Shown here in pieces: positions 1-8,710 of a stretch of DNA of 11,924 nt; the first letter of the stretch is position 1, and every line of letters starts with the position of its first letter. The DNA is taken from positions 10,698 to 22,621 of the forward strand of contig JACVRA010000338.1 of the NCBI GenBank assembly GCA_019828545.1, in the 5' to 3' direction. The position numbers and the translations under genes are program-made. This DNA is from Paracamarosporium sp. OC-R06-R3. Its lineage: Eukaryota; Ascomycota; Dothideomycetes; Pleosporales; Didymosphaeriaceae. The notes under the pieces were generated by a model. It searched no databases. It was given only the letters and a program-made list of their open reading frames with translations, and was not told the origin of the DNA.

Positions 1-27
1 ACTATATATATTAGGTAATAGACTTAA

Positions 28-69
28 TAGACTTCTATTAGGTCTACTAGTAGACCTAATAGACGTCTA
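28..69. repeat. Near-perfect 42-bp palindrome
   Basis: The arms meet between positions 48 and 49. Bases 34-63 form a perfect 30-bp palindrome (left arm TCTATTAGGTCTACT). The symmetry extends to 28-69 with a single mismatch, position 33 against 64. A further related motif, TAGGTCTATTAG, follows at 70-81, so the first 80 bases are a cluster of TAGACCTA/TAGGTCTA inverted units. It could form a hairpin or cruciform. Whether it is a transposon end or a simple-sequence relic cannot be told from this window, because the left context is missing. Confidence 0.8.
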
Positions 70-117
70 CTAGGTCTATTAGTCACGTAACCTAATACGC
101 GCCGGCCTTATAAGCCT

Positions 118-190
118 CCTCTAGCGGCATCAAGTGTAGGTTGCCTTACGTGCATAAGAGGTCCTGGTTGGTTCCAATCATGAATCCTAA
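118..190 (+). other. Degenerate tRNA-Val-like segment
   Basis: Positions 142-154 read as a short stem (TGC/GCA) around a 7-base loop CTTACGT, which places a TAC anticodon (valine) at 147-149 after the usual T33. GGTCCTGG follows, and then GGTTCCAATCA at 170-180, which matches 9 of 11 positions of the Pol III B-box GGTTCGANTCC. The T-stem does not pair well, the D-arm looks shortened and no acceptor stem is visible, so this is not a working tRNA. It may be a tRNA pseudogene or the head of a tRNA-derived SINE. The resemblance to tRNA-Val is from memory of the family. Positions 82-117 and 191-270 show nothing else I recognise. Confidence 0.3.
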
Positions 191-274
191 TACCTAATTA
201 GTTAGTAGGGCCGAGGTCGTTTCTTATTATTATAAACGGCTTCCTTTCTATGTTAGATCCTGGATCCTAATACT

Positions 275-2390
275 ACTTTAACCTTAAACTATCTACCTAA
301 GTAGAAATAAATGCTTTAGATAAAGTAATTACTAATATTTTATTATAAAAGTACTTAAATAGTAAATAGTATTCTTCTACCTTCTATAGCTATATCTTAT
401 TTAATTTAGAATTAAACTAAGAGATTTATAATAAAGAGCTCTTTATAATAGTAATAGCCTTTAGAAAATAGTATATAAAACTTATATTAGTTTAAGCCAC
501 TATTTAAGTTCTATTTAATTATTAGGCCTTAGAATACTTTATAACTATTAAGGTCTTAAATACTTAATAAGCTTATTAGTTTAAATTTTTTATTTTATTT
601 AACTTCTAAATTACTTATACCTTAAGGAAAAGTAATGCCTAAGTAGATATTTTAAGCTAATAAGAACAAAACTTATTAACCCTTTAAATAGCCTAAAATA
701 AAAGTTACTTTTAAGTTTTTTTAAGACTTTATTAGCTAGACACCTAAATTAATTCTAATTTAATAGTAAAATATATTACTTAAACTATAGCTATAGTAGA
801 AATCCTTATTATAACTAATATAAACTAGATTATAAACCTTAATTTCTATTAATTAATTAAAGCCTTACTTTAAGAAAATCGTTTAAGTTTTTAGGAAGAG
901 TAAAGAATCCTATTAAATAAATACTAAATTAAAAATAGTTTACTTCTATATTAGGGCTAACTTTATATTCCCTTAAATTCTTTTCTTAGTATTTACTTAA
1001 TTTATAAAGTCTATAATTAAAAATCTACTATATATTTAAAGTATATAAAAACTTACTAGCTTCTATCTTAAAAATACTACTAAAAAGGTATAAAGGCTAC
1101 CTATAAGTAATATATAAAAAACTATATTCCCTACTATTAAGCCTATTTAAGATAGACTTAACTCTTAGGAATACTCTACCTACTCCCTATTCCTAAAAGG
1201 CTAATATAATATTTATACATTAACTTTAAGGAATTCCTATAAAATAAGTTTAAATATAATTAGATAATAGTTGTTATTAACTACCTCTTTAAATAGGTAG
1301 TGTTAATTTCTTATTATAAGACTATTAATACCTATAAGATAGTTAACTTATTTATATAGTAGGTATACCGTTTTAGATATACCCTAGAAATTATTATCTT
1401 AGACTATAGTCTTTAGTTTATATCTACCTTTTAATTTAAATTCTATTAGATCTTAAGAGTAAAAGTTAAACTATTAACTACCTACTATAAGGAAACTAAT
1501 AGTTAAACTAAGATTATAAATAAGTATATTAAAGACTACGGCCTTTTGTATTTTATTATTAGGACAACTAGAGTTTACTTCTCTCTCTAATTAATTAAGC
1601 CTAGGCTATACTCCTCTACGCTGCTATTGGTATGTTACTATACGAGATTCTATACGGGTCTAAACTGCGCTAAAGTTGGGACTAGTCTACACTGTCGCCT
1701 TCTAAGCCAAAGGACTAACTAAATATTTAAGAGGCCTAGAAACTAGCCCAGCGCATACACGCCGCCTAGCAACTAGCAAAGAACAATATAGAACGGGCCT
1801 AAGACTAAATGCAATCTATAGTAAATTAACATTACTGCCTAGTTAACTAGGAAGTAGGAGATATAGTGTACCTTAACACTAAGAATCTAATAAACCTACG
1901 CCCTAGCCAGAAACTATCCAACAAGTAGGAAGGACCATTCTAAGTAGTAGAATAGGTTAGGAATTCCTACTGCCTATAACTTCTGCCTAGCTTATAGATT
2001 CACGATGTATTCGTACTAAACCTTCTCTATAAGGATCCCTAGGATCCTTTGCCTAGACAAGAAGCCCTGAAACCGCCCGGGATACCTATTAATAGAGTAG
2101 AAGAATAGGAAGTGGAAGACATCCTGGCCAGCAAGCTTATCCGCAAGACCTTGAAGTACTGAGTCAAGTGGGTAGGCTATGATCTAGACCCTGTGTGGTA
2201 TCCAGCCTTGAACTTCATGGGAGCTCCTCACAAGCTCAAAAGCTTCCACGATAGGTACCCGAGTAGGCCAGGTCCTCCAGCAGCTTTGGATAGGTGGATT
2301 CGTGAATGGGAAAACGGCCTATAGTCAACTATCCTATGACTCCAACAAGCGCAGATAAGGGACTATCTGCAAGATTTAAGCGGGGGGAAG
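275..2390 (+). pseudogene. Gypsy element A: 3' pol relic (RNase H, integrase, chromodomain)
   Basis: This is the 3' part of a Ty3/Gypsy chromovirus polyprotein, 5'-truncated by the sequence before about 270. RNase H is readable at 275-540 (frame of position 301). Its first catalytic Asp is changed to Asn at 310-312, Glu is kept at 436-438, and another Asp is changed to Asn at 517-519. A connection region follows to about 665 (LEYF, then SNA-VDILS). The integrase core spans about 1200-1530: first Asp now Asn (1279-1281), second Asp kept (1402-1404), Glu now Lys (1510-1512), with D35E spacing preserved. A small indel near 1530 shifts the frame. From 1533 one frame continues through the integrase C-terminal domain (IHDVF at about 1999) to a well-preserved chromodomain at about 2094-2265. 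Stops are mostly TAG/TAA where CAG/CAA is expected. Positions 275-1560 are heavily RIPed and 1600-2390 only lightly. The element is dead. Confidence 0.85.
2381..2390 (+). other. Polypurine tract of Gypsy element A
   Basis: CGGGGGGAAG lies immediately before the TG that opens the 3' LTR. This is where the plus-strand primer of reverse transcription is expected. It shows that the LTR at 2391 is a 3' LTR with internal sequence on its left, not a solo LTR. Confidence 0.8.
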
Positions 2391-2668
2391 TGTAACGAGG
2401 CCTAGGACTTAATCTCAGCGATCTGACTCTGACCCCTGACTGAGTATGATCGTCAGGGGCTTAAACGAGCAGGATCTTGGCAACGCGGCTTAAGCCAGCC
2501 TATATAGCCAGCTCCCAGCTGTAGATAGATTCGGTAGCTTTTCGGTATCCTTTCGTACCAGGCCTATAGGTATTTAATTCATCCAAGGTTATTTCTCTAC
2601 ACGCACTCCCATATGCCTCTGCACCGAGTCACACCGAATCCGGAGCTTTGACTGCCTGCGCCGATACA
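2391..2668 (+). mobile_element. 3' LTR of Gypsy element A (278 bp)
   Basis: The LTR runs from TGTAACGAGG to GCCGATACA, with the canonical TG...CA ends. It is a close relative of the copy at 7069-7348: the first ~190 bases differ at few places, while the last ~90 differ more and include transversions. Inside are a TATATA box at 2501-2506 and an 8-bp stem CCCCTGAC/GTCAGGGG at 2433-2440 and 2452-2459. Base composition is near normal, in contrast to the RIPed DNA on its right. The 5 bases after it, ATATT (2669-2673), should be the target duplication. The matching copy would sit before the 5' LTR, outside this window. Confidence 0.9.
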
Positions 2669-5423
2669 ATATTTCTAATCCTTTAAGTACTAAAGAAAAA
2701 TAGTAAGCTAAAACTCTATATAAACTATAAATAGCTAAATAATACTATAATAAAAAATTAATACCCTCTACTACTTATTATAGAGTTAATAGATAGACTT
2801 AGAGGAGCTAAGTAGTTTATAAAATTTAATATACGTAATAAATATTACTATATATAAATAGCTAAAGGGGAAAAATAGAAGACTACGTTTAAAACTTATT
2901 ATAAATTATATAAATATATAGTTATATCCTTTAGACTAACTAATATACCTATTATATTTTAAGTAGTAATTAATAAGGTACTATATAAATACTTAAACGT
3001 ATTTTATATAGCCTATTTTAATAATATACTTATCTATTCTTTAGGAACTCTAAAAGAGTATAAGAAATATATAAAAAAAGTACTTAAAAAGATAAAAAAG
3101 TATAGATTACTTTTATACTTAAATAAATATAAATTCTACGTTACTAAAATAGAATATCTAAGATTTATAATTTTAAAAAAAGGTATATTTATAGATCTAA
3201 AAAAGGTAGCTATTATATAAAAATAGTAGAAACTTAAATTAATAAAGAATATATAATCCTTTTTAAAATATATTAACTTTTATTAGAAATTTATTAAAGA
3301 CTACTTTTAAGTTATAGTACTAATAATAGATCTTATAAAAAAGGATTAATAAAAAGGCTTTATAAGTAAAGTTAAAAAAGTATTTAAAGAATTAAAAAAA
3401 AGATTTTTTATAAACCTATTATTATAAATATACTACCTAAAGAAATAGACTTATATAGAAATAGATACTTTAAACTATATACTAAAAGTAATTCTTTTAT
3501 AGCTATATAAAAATAGGAAATAGAGACTTATATTCTACTATTCCTATAAGTTTTTAAAAGTAGAACTTAACTATAACGTCTATAATAAGAAACTACTAAT
3601 AATAGTAAATACCTTTAAATAATAGAAAGTATAATATATAGATATATTATATTAAATTAAAGTCTAGATAGATTACTAGAACCTAATAAGCTTTACTATA
3701 ACTAAGAAACTAAATAGATAATAAGTATAATAAATAAAATTTCTTATAAACTTTAACTTTAAGATTTATTATTAACTAAGAACGTCTAATAGAGTAGTAG
3801 ATACCTTAAGCTAAAAACTTAACCTTATAAAAAAAAAACCTAAAGAGTAGTACGTAATACTAAAGGTAACTTAAAATAATATACTTTAATATAATTAGCC
3901 TAGAGAATAATATTACTAAATAAACCTAAAAAAGAAAACTAATAAAGTAAAAGCGTAGAAAGTAGCTACTATATAGTATTAAGGTTTAAAAGTAAATAAC
4001 TTCTAAGACTATACCTAGCTCTTTAAGAAATAAAGAAAGGAATATAATTTTTATTAAATAGGATTTAATAGAAAAGACTATTAGCAAAAATAGATAGTCT
4101 ATAAAGGATAAGAAAACTTTCTAATAAAAAAACTCTATAAGTTAAGGAATTAAAGATATTCTAGTATTAAAAAAATAATGCATTAAATTATAAACGAATA
4201 TATAATACCTAGACTTAAAGAGATAGTAAAGAAGGTATTAGACAACTATTTAATATATTATAAGAATAAGTTTAAAAGATATAGACTTTATAGGTTACTT
4301 TAACTCCTACTACTACTAGACTAATTATAGTTAAGTATAATAATAGACTTTATAATAAAACTCCTAGTATTACTATAACTAAGGTTAAAATAAATATATA
4401 ATATAATATTAGTTATTATAAACTAACTAACTAAGGTAGCCAAGTTTATACTTATAAAAGAATTTATAACGGTAGAAGAATTAGCCTATAAAGTAAATAA
4501 AGTACTACTTATAAAATATAAAGTACTAATAAGATTAATTATAAATAAAGATAAGCTCTTTATATTTAAGTTCTAGAATACGTTTATAAATATACTAGGG
4601 ATATATAGGAAACTCTTAATAAGCTTCTACCTATAAACTAATAAATAAATAGAATATATAAATTAGATACTAAAATAGTACCTATAATTCTATATAAATA
4701 AATAGTAGAATAATTAAATTAAACTTCTACTAATAGTATAATTAATATATAATAGTATTAAATTAAGTATAATAGACTATTTACTATACTACGTTAACTA
4801 TAGATATAAGCTAGTAGCTTATTAGAACTTAAAAGACATAGAAAGTATTACTATAAAAGCCTAAAAAAAGGCTTAAAAAATAAAGAAAATATATTAAGTC
4901 CTATAGAATAAGATAGCCTATAGAGCCCTCTTAGCATTTAAAAATATAAATAAAAAAAAGATTAAGGGATTAACCTTTAAAAGGAGGAATAAAATTTTCC
5001 TATTATAAAAAAACCTTAAAATAAAATAGTAAAGTAAGAAACTAGATTATTTATAAATAGGACCCTTTAAAATTCTAAAGAATAAAAAACTAGTTATAAA
5101 TAAGCTTAAATTACTTAAAGGAATTAAAATATACCCTACCTTTTATAAATTACTACTAGAACTAGTACCTTAGAATACTTTAATTAAGACCTAGTTAGAA
5201 CTAAAAGAAGATAAATATAAAGTAGAAGTAATTAAGAACCTATAAAAAATTAATAGTTAACTTAAATACTTAATATTATAAAAAAGATAGTTAAAATGGT
5301 ATAATATATAGGAACTAAAAGAAAACCTTATAAATTATAAAGAACTACTAAAGGACTTCTAGTATAAACGCGTTAAAATACATTTTTAAAAAAGTATAAT
5401 TTTAAACCTAAAGCTAAAGAAGT
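2669..5423 (+). pseudogene. Gypsy element B: RIP-saturated pol (RT, RNase H, integrase, chromodomain)
   Basis: This is a second Ty3/Gypsy polyprotein of a different family from A. All domains lie in one frame (that of 2678) with no frameshift. RT is recognisable from its N-terminal part at 2678 (the position of family SPILFV) through KTTFKTYYKLYKY at about 2880. The YxDD active site is now Tyr-Phe-Asn-Asn at 3014-3025. RNase H spans about 3450-3640. The integrase zinc finger has its CxxC as YxxY (4247-4258). The integrase core has first Asp kept (4346-4348), second Asp now Asn (4544-4546) and Glu kept (4652-4654), again with D35E spacing. The chromodomain spans about 5211-5362. Dozens of TAA/TAG codons replace expected Gln, Arg or Trp codons. 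Gag and the start of pol are absent, being cut off by element A's LTR. It is dead. Confidence 0.85.
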
Positions 5424-6340
5424 AATATTAAAATTATAAAAAAAAGTAGAGAAGTTAAAGAAGAAAGGATTAACCTATAACTAACTAAGATTAATTAAAA
5501 ATTTAAATAATAAAAGTTTAAAAGGTAGAGCTATAATAATAGCTATACTAGCTAAAGAAGGGGACTTAATTAACTCTACTATATACTTTAACTATTTTAA
5601 CTTTTTTATAAAGGTAGTATTCTTATACTTTTACTAACGTTTTTTTTCTTAGGACTTTAATAGCTTATACTAAGTATAAATTAAAGACTTCTATAACTAA
5701 AGAATTTTAATTTAAAGATAATACTATTTATTCTTTATCTCCTACTACTTTATCTTTAATAATATTAAGTTGCAATAATACTAAGCGTAAATATAAAAAG
5801 TATAGTAATTAATTAATAGCTCTACTATACACTTTAAACCCTACTCTTTATACTAGTTATAAGGAGGTAATATTTTAATACTAGTAGCCAGAATCTAATC
5901 TACGCAACAATAAAAACGTTAGGTTAAGAAAAACTAAACTTTTAGCATAGTTAAATAGGCAAGAATAAAGGGAAAAAGAATATAATATAATAAAAGTACC
6001 TACCTTTATACCTAAATAATATAACGTAGTATAGCTAATAAATTAAATAAATCTTTAGAATAAAAACCCTAAATAGAGAAATAATATTATAAGTATAGTA
6101 AATAGATAGACGCTATACTATAAAAATAAAGTATAAAAGCCTAGAGGGCTCAACGTTAATAAAGGAATCCTATAGGGTAGGATAAGTTAATTAAAATTAC
6201 GTAATAGTACTCTTTTTTAGTAGAGAAAGTACCTAGGGTTATATAATAACATTCTCTCTTAGTAAGAAGAGTACTCTAGATACTCTCCTAGAGTAGAGAG
6301 AGTATAACTAAATTAAAATAAAAAAAAAGGATAAAATAAT
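5401..6340 (+). other. Unassigned AT-rich stretch with weak coding-like frames
   Basis: No domain is recognised here. The frame of 5401 runs to 5637 with only two internal TAA codons (79 codons, including KGLTYN and LAKEGDLINSTIYFNYF). After a frame change, the frame of 5621 runs to about 6340 with only TAA/TAG stops and blocks of protein-like composition, for example KVPTFIPK at about 5990 and KPRGLNVNKG at about 6138. Stop density is about what TpA-rich DNA gives by chance, so the case for a gene relic is weak. It could be a third ORF or the 3' untranslated end plus LTR of element B, or the edge of another element. A TATAAAAG at 6132-6139 would suit an LTR promoter, but no LTR ends are identified. 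Confidence 0.3.
6254..6300. repeat. Nested hairpin
   Basis: The inner perfect stem is TACTCTAG (6272-6279) with CTAGAGTA (6288-6295) around an 8-base loop. The outer stem is CTCTCT (6254-6259) with AGAGAG (6295-6300), sharing one base with the inner arm. More TACTCT/AGAGTA-type motifs lie upstream at 6208-6232. Function is unknown. It could belong to a retrotransposon LTR or 3' end. The DNA between here and 6640 shows nothing else I can name. Confidence 0.55.
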
Positions 6341-7063
6341 TAGTATATAGTCTAAGAGGATCTCTATACTTTTTCTATTCTTTATAGTTAACTTAAATTA
6401 TATCTTAACTCTTTAGTTATTTAAATTATAAGCACTTCTTTTATATAAGAATAATTAGCCTTACTTTAATATATTACTAGGTATTTTTAATATCTAGTAG
6501 AAGTTTAACTCCTCTCTACTACTAAACTACTTTTTTATTACTAAAGCCCCAATGGCCCTACTATAAGTAAATCCCCCTACCTTAATATAGATTAGACTAG
6601 GTACGTAGTACACCCTATTAATACTAGGCCTTATTATAAAGAAAATTATTAGGCTTTATAGAATAGACCTAATTATACTTCTCCTTAAAATCTTAAAAAT
6701 TTATTAAAAGGCTATATAGGAGAGTAGTAGTAAGTATATCGTCTATTATATTATACTTAATAGTTTTAAGATTAGCTTTAACCTATTACACTCTATTAGT
6801 ATATTTAGTTATTAATAGATAGTTATTAAGTTTAAGCTTATTAAGTTAATTTAGTAAGGTATTATAAGTGCGTTTATTACTAACTATATATCTTTTCTTA
6901 ATAAGATTATATACCTCCTTAGCGTTGGCGTAGTCTTTAATTTTAATTTTAATCCTATTAGATACCTAAGTATTAAGCAATCTTCCTATGACCTTTATGG
7001 CCTCTTAAGTAGTCTTATACTTATTATACTTAATCTACTATTAGAGTGTACTATTCGTAGGAA

Positions 7064-7068
7064 CTAGT
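7064..7068. repeat. Target site duplication, left copy (CTAGT)
   Basis: It directly precedes TGTAAC of the solo LTR and matches 7349-7353, which directly follows its terminal CA. Confidence 0.88.
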
Positions 7069-7348
7069 TGTAACGAGGCCTAGGACTTGATCTCAGCGAT
7101 CTAACTCTAAGCCCTGACCGAGTATGATCGTCAGGGGCTTAAACGAGCAGGATCTTGGCAACGCGGCTCAGGCCAGCCTATATAGCCAGCTCCCAGCTGT
7201 AGATAGATTCGGTAGCTTTTCGGTATCCTTTCGTACCAGGCCTATAGGCACTTAATCGATCCTTGGTTCACCTCTTATCACGCACTCCCATATGCCTCTG
7301 CCCGGAGCACACCTAGCACGGACCTTTTAAGTGACCTGCGCCGATACA
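7069..7348 (+). mobile_element. Solo LTR of the Gypsy A family (280 bp)
   Basis: It runs from TGTAACGAGG to GCCGATACA and is clearly homologous to the LTR at 2391-2668. CTAGT flanks it on both sides (7064-7068 and 7349-7353), a 5-bp target duplication as made by Gypsy integrases. There is no polypurine tract on its left and no internal element sequence on either side; instead both flanks are Copia gag. It is therefore a solo LTR left by LTR-LTR recombination after insertion. A TATATA box lies at 7179-7184, and a GTCAGGGG stem arm at 7130-7137 pairs with CCCTGAC at 7112-7118. It is little affected by RIP. Confidence 0.93.
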
Positions 7349-7353
7349 CTAGT
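7349..7353. repeat. Target site duplication, right copy (CTAGT)
   Basis: It follows the terminal GATACA of the solo LTR. Joining the Copia gag across one copy keeps the reading frame. Confidence 0.88.
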
Positions 7354-7712
7354 TAGTAGAGATTATATATATCTTTATTAGCTTTAGTTAATAGTATAAG
7401 CGTTGGGGTTGCTTTTATTAATTAAGTTAGGCAACGTGCTTTAATGCTTTTAGCTTTATTAAAGTAGTCTTCTTTTCTAGGTTTTAGGGGGACCATTTTA
7501 TTACTAGTAAGATATTCTAAGATCTTATTTATTCTAGCGGTGTGCTTAAACTTACGCTTTTAACTAACGAAGTTAGTCTTACCTTTAAGCTTATAGTTAC
7601 TATTAACCTTATCTAACTTAAATACGGTTATATTTAGGGTCTAGGTCTACGATTACTAATTACTTGTCCTAATTTAAAGTATAAAAGAGAGGCTTATAAC
7701 TAGATAAAACCC

Positions 7713-7855
7713 TAAAGTAAGAATAAGTATAATGATATTCTCTATCTATGTACAGCGCTATTTATATACATTGCTATGTGTACTGTCGCACTATGGTATG
7801 GTACCATGGTTGCACCAGTGTTTAGCTATTATATCACGTGACCTGGGATTCAACT
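7713..7855 (-). mobile_element. Probable Copia 5' LTR remnant
   Basis: It lies just upstream, in the minus-strand sense, of the Copia gag, with a leader of about 50 bp between. Read on the minus strand it starts GTTGAATCCCAGGTCACGTG near 7854, has an E-box CACGTG (7835-7840) and a TATA box TATATAAATAG (complement of 7758-7768), and ends near CTTACTTTA at 7713. The GTTGAA start, TATA box and position before gag fit a short fungal Copia LTR. No second copy is present for comparison, and the first base is not the expected T, so both ends are uncertain by a few bases. It is much less RIPed than the gag. The + strand reading frame that opens at 7732 crosses this LTR antisense and is not coding. 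Confidence 0.5.
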
Positions 7856-8710
7856 GTTTTGGGACCCATGAAACGCTTGAGATCTTAGAGTTCTGCTTTA
7901 AAGCCAATATTCTCCTATGCCGCCTCCCCTCTCATACTTCTCATAAGACCCAGCCCTGCGATGTTGCAGTCTTTGCGTCTCTAAAAGCAGCCTACCGGGA
8001 TGAGTTAGAAAGGCTGCTTCGAGGTGGCCTTGAGAATGTTGGCAAGGAATATCACCTCTTCATGGGCGGCTACAGGTTTATTTCCATTCAATCCAGAGAG
8101 GGTACTCCGTAGTATGCCGAAGCCTGTCCCTGAGCTAACGATAAGTGTCTCCAACGAGGATTCCCTTGCGCAAGTTGAAGTCTTGAAAACGCCCGTAACG
8201 CCAGTAACAACGGACGGTCTCATGTCTTTGCATAAATTAATCCAGCAAGACGCCCGCGCGCTTTCTGACGAGTCAGGTAAACTTTGTTTGCAGCGACACG
8301 TACAGAAACTGGCAAACGCCGCTCAGGTATCTCTGGCTAAACAGGTTCTCCTGGAAGACCAAAATCAGTTCTTGTCGAAGCAGAATAAGGAAGCTAAGGT
8401 CCGCCGATCGACCAGGTCTGTTGTCTTGGGGAAAGCCAAGGTAATGAAATATGAAGATCTTGAGGAGGCAAGGAAGAACCGTGCTAAGATGGAGAATGCT
8501 AAAGCTACTGCGGGTAAGGGAAAGCGCGGGCGTAAGCGCAAATATGTAGATGCAGAAAGCGAAATAGGACCGGATCCAGAGGCAGATCGAGCGGTCCGAA
8601 ATCAAAAGGGAAAAGCCACGCCACTAAGCGACGTGATAGAGCCAGCAAAGATGCCAGAGCCAGTAAGGGTGCTAGAACCATGGAGGGCACCAGTAGCGCA
8701 GATGTATTAG
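7856..8710 (+). pseudogene. pogo/Fot1-like DDE transposase, 5'-truncated and frameshifted
   Basis: The relic picks up at GFGTHETLEILEFC (7856 on), the DGFGTH site of the DDE_1 family. It continues through LPSHTSHKTQPCDVAVF with the third acidic residue (Asp at 7960-7962) to KAAYRDELERLLRGG. Near 8042-8050 the frame shifts and roughly 15-20 family residues seem to be missing between VGKE and RNITSSWAATG. Downstream the second frame runs to a TAG at 8708-8710, through SSWAATGLFPFNPERVL, a helical Gln/Lys-rich region, a basic stretch GKGKRGRKRK and the C-terminal WRAPVAQMY. The N-terminal CENP-B/HTH DNA-binding region, the first catalytic Asp and the Asp of the DGFGTH site are lost to the Copia LTR. 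The sequence is not visibly RIPed. It cannot be active. Confidence 0.85.

Larger units (their letters stand above)
6640..7665 (-). pseudogene. Ty1/Copia gag relic, split by a solo LTR
   Basis: Read on the minus strand, the N-terminal part (about 7665 down to 7349) gives VFKLDKVNSNYKLKGKTNF, then a KRKF / ILEYLTSNK / PRKEDYF series. After the solo LTR, 7068 down to about 6640 gives KVIGRLLNT, IKDYANAKEVYNLIKKRY, LLN-LNKLKLNNYLLITKYT and DDILTTTLLYSLL. This order is typical of the UBN2/gag-polypeptide domain of Copia elements. Removing the LTR and one CTAGT copy restores one continuous frame. In-frame TAA/TAG codons stand at expected Gln or Trp positions, as in RIP. Protease, integrase and RT are not seen further left, so only the 5' end of this element survives here. 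The boundary at 6640 is approximate; related frame continues leftward without a recognised motif. Confidence 0.75.

Noticed and set aside
2160..2162. TGA in the chromodomain of element A as a natural stop
   Set aside because: Well-conserved chromodomain residues (VKWVGYD) continue directly after it in the same frame, so it is a mutated codon, probably CGA.
1..7700. Centromere or mitochondrial origin for the AT-rich stretch
   Set aside because: The AT bias is explained by CpA-to-TpA mutation of identifiable Gypsy and Copia coding sequences, and spared LTRs of normal composition lie inside it.
7732..7855. N-terminal part of the open frame starting at ATG 7732 as the beginning of the transposase
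   Set aside because: Its residues do not resemble the family. The DNA reads better as an antisense Copia LTR with TATA box and CACGTG; homology begins only at GFGTHE.
8005..8690. Minus-strand frames opposite the transposase
   Set aside because: They are shadows of the transposase coding sequence, with compositions forced by the sense strand.
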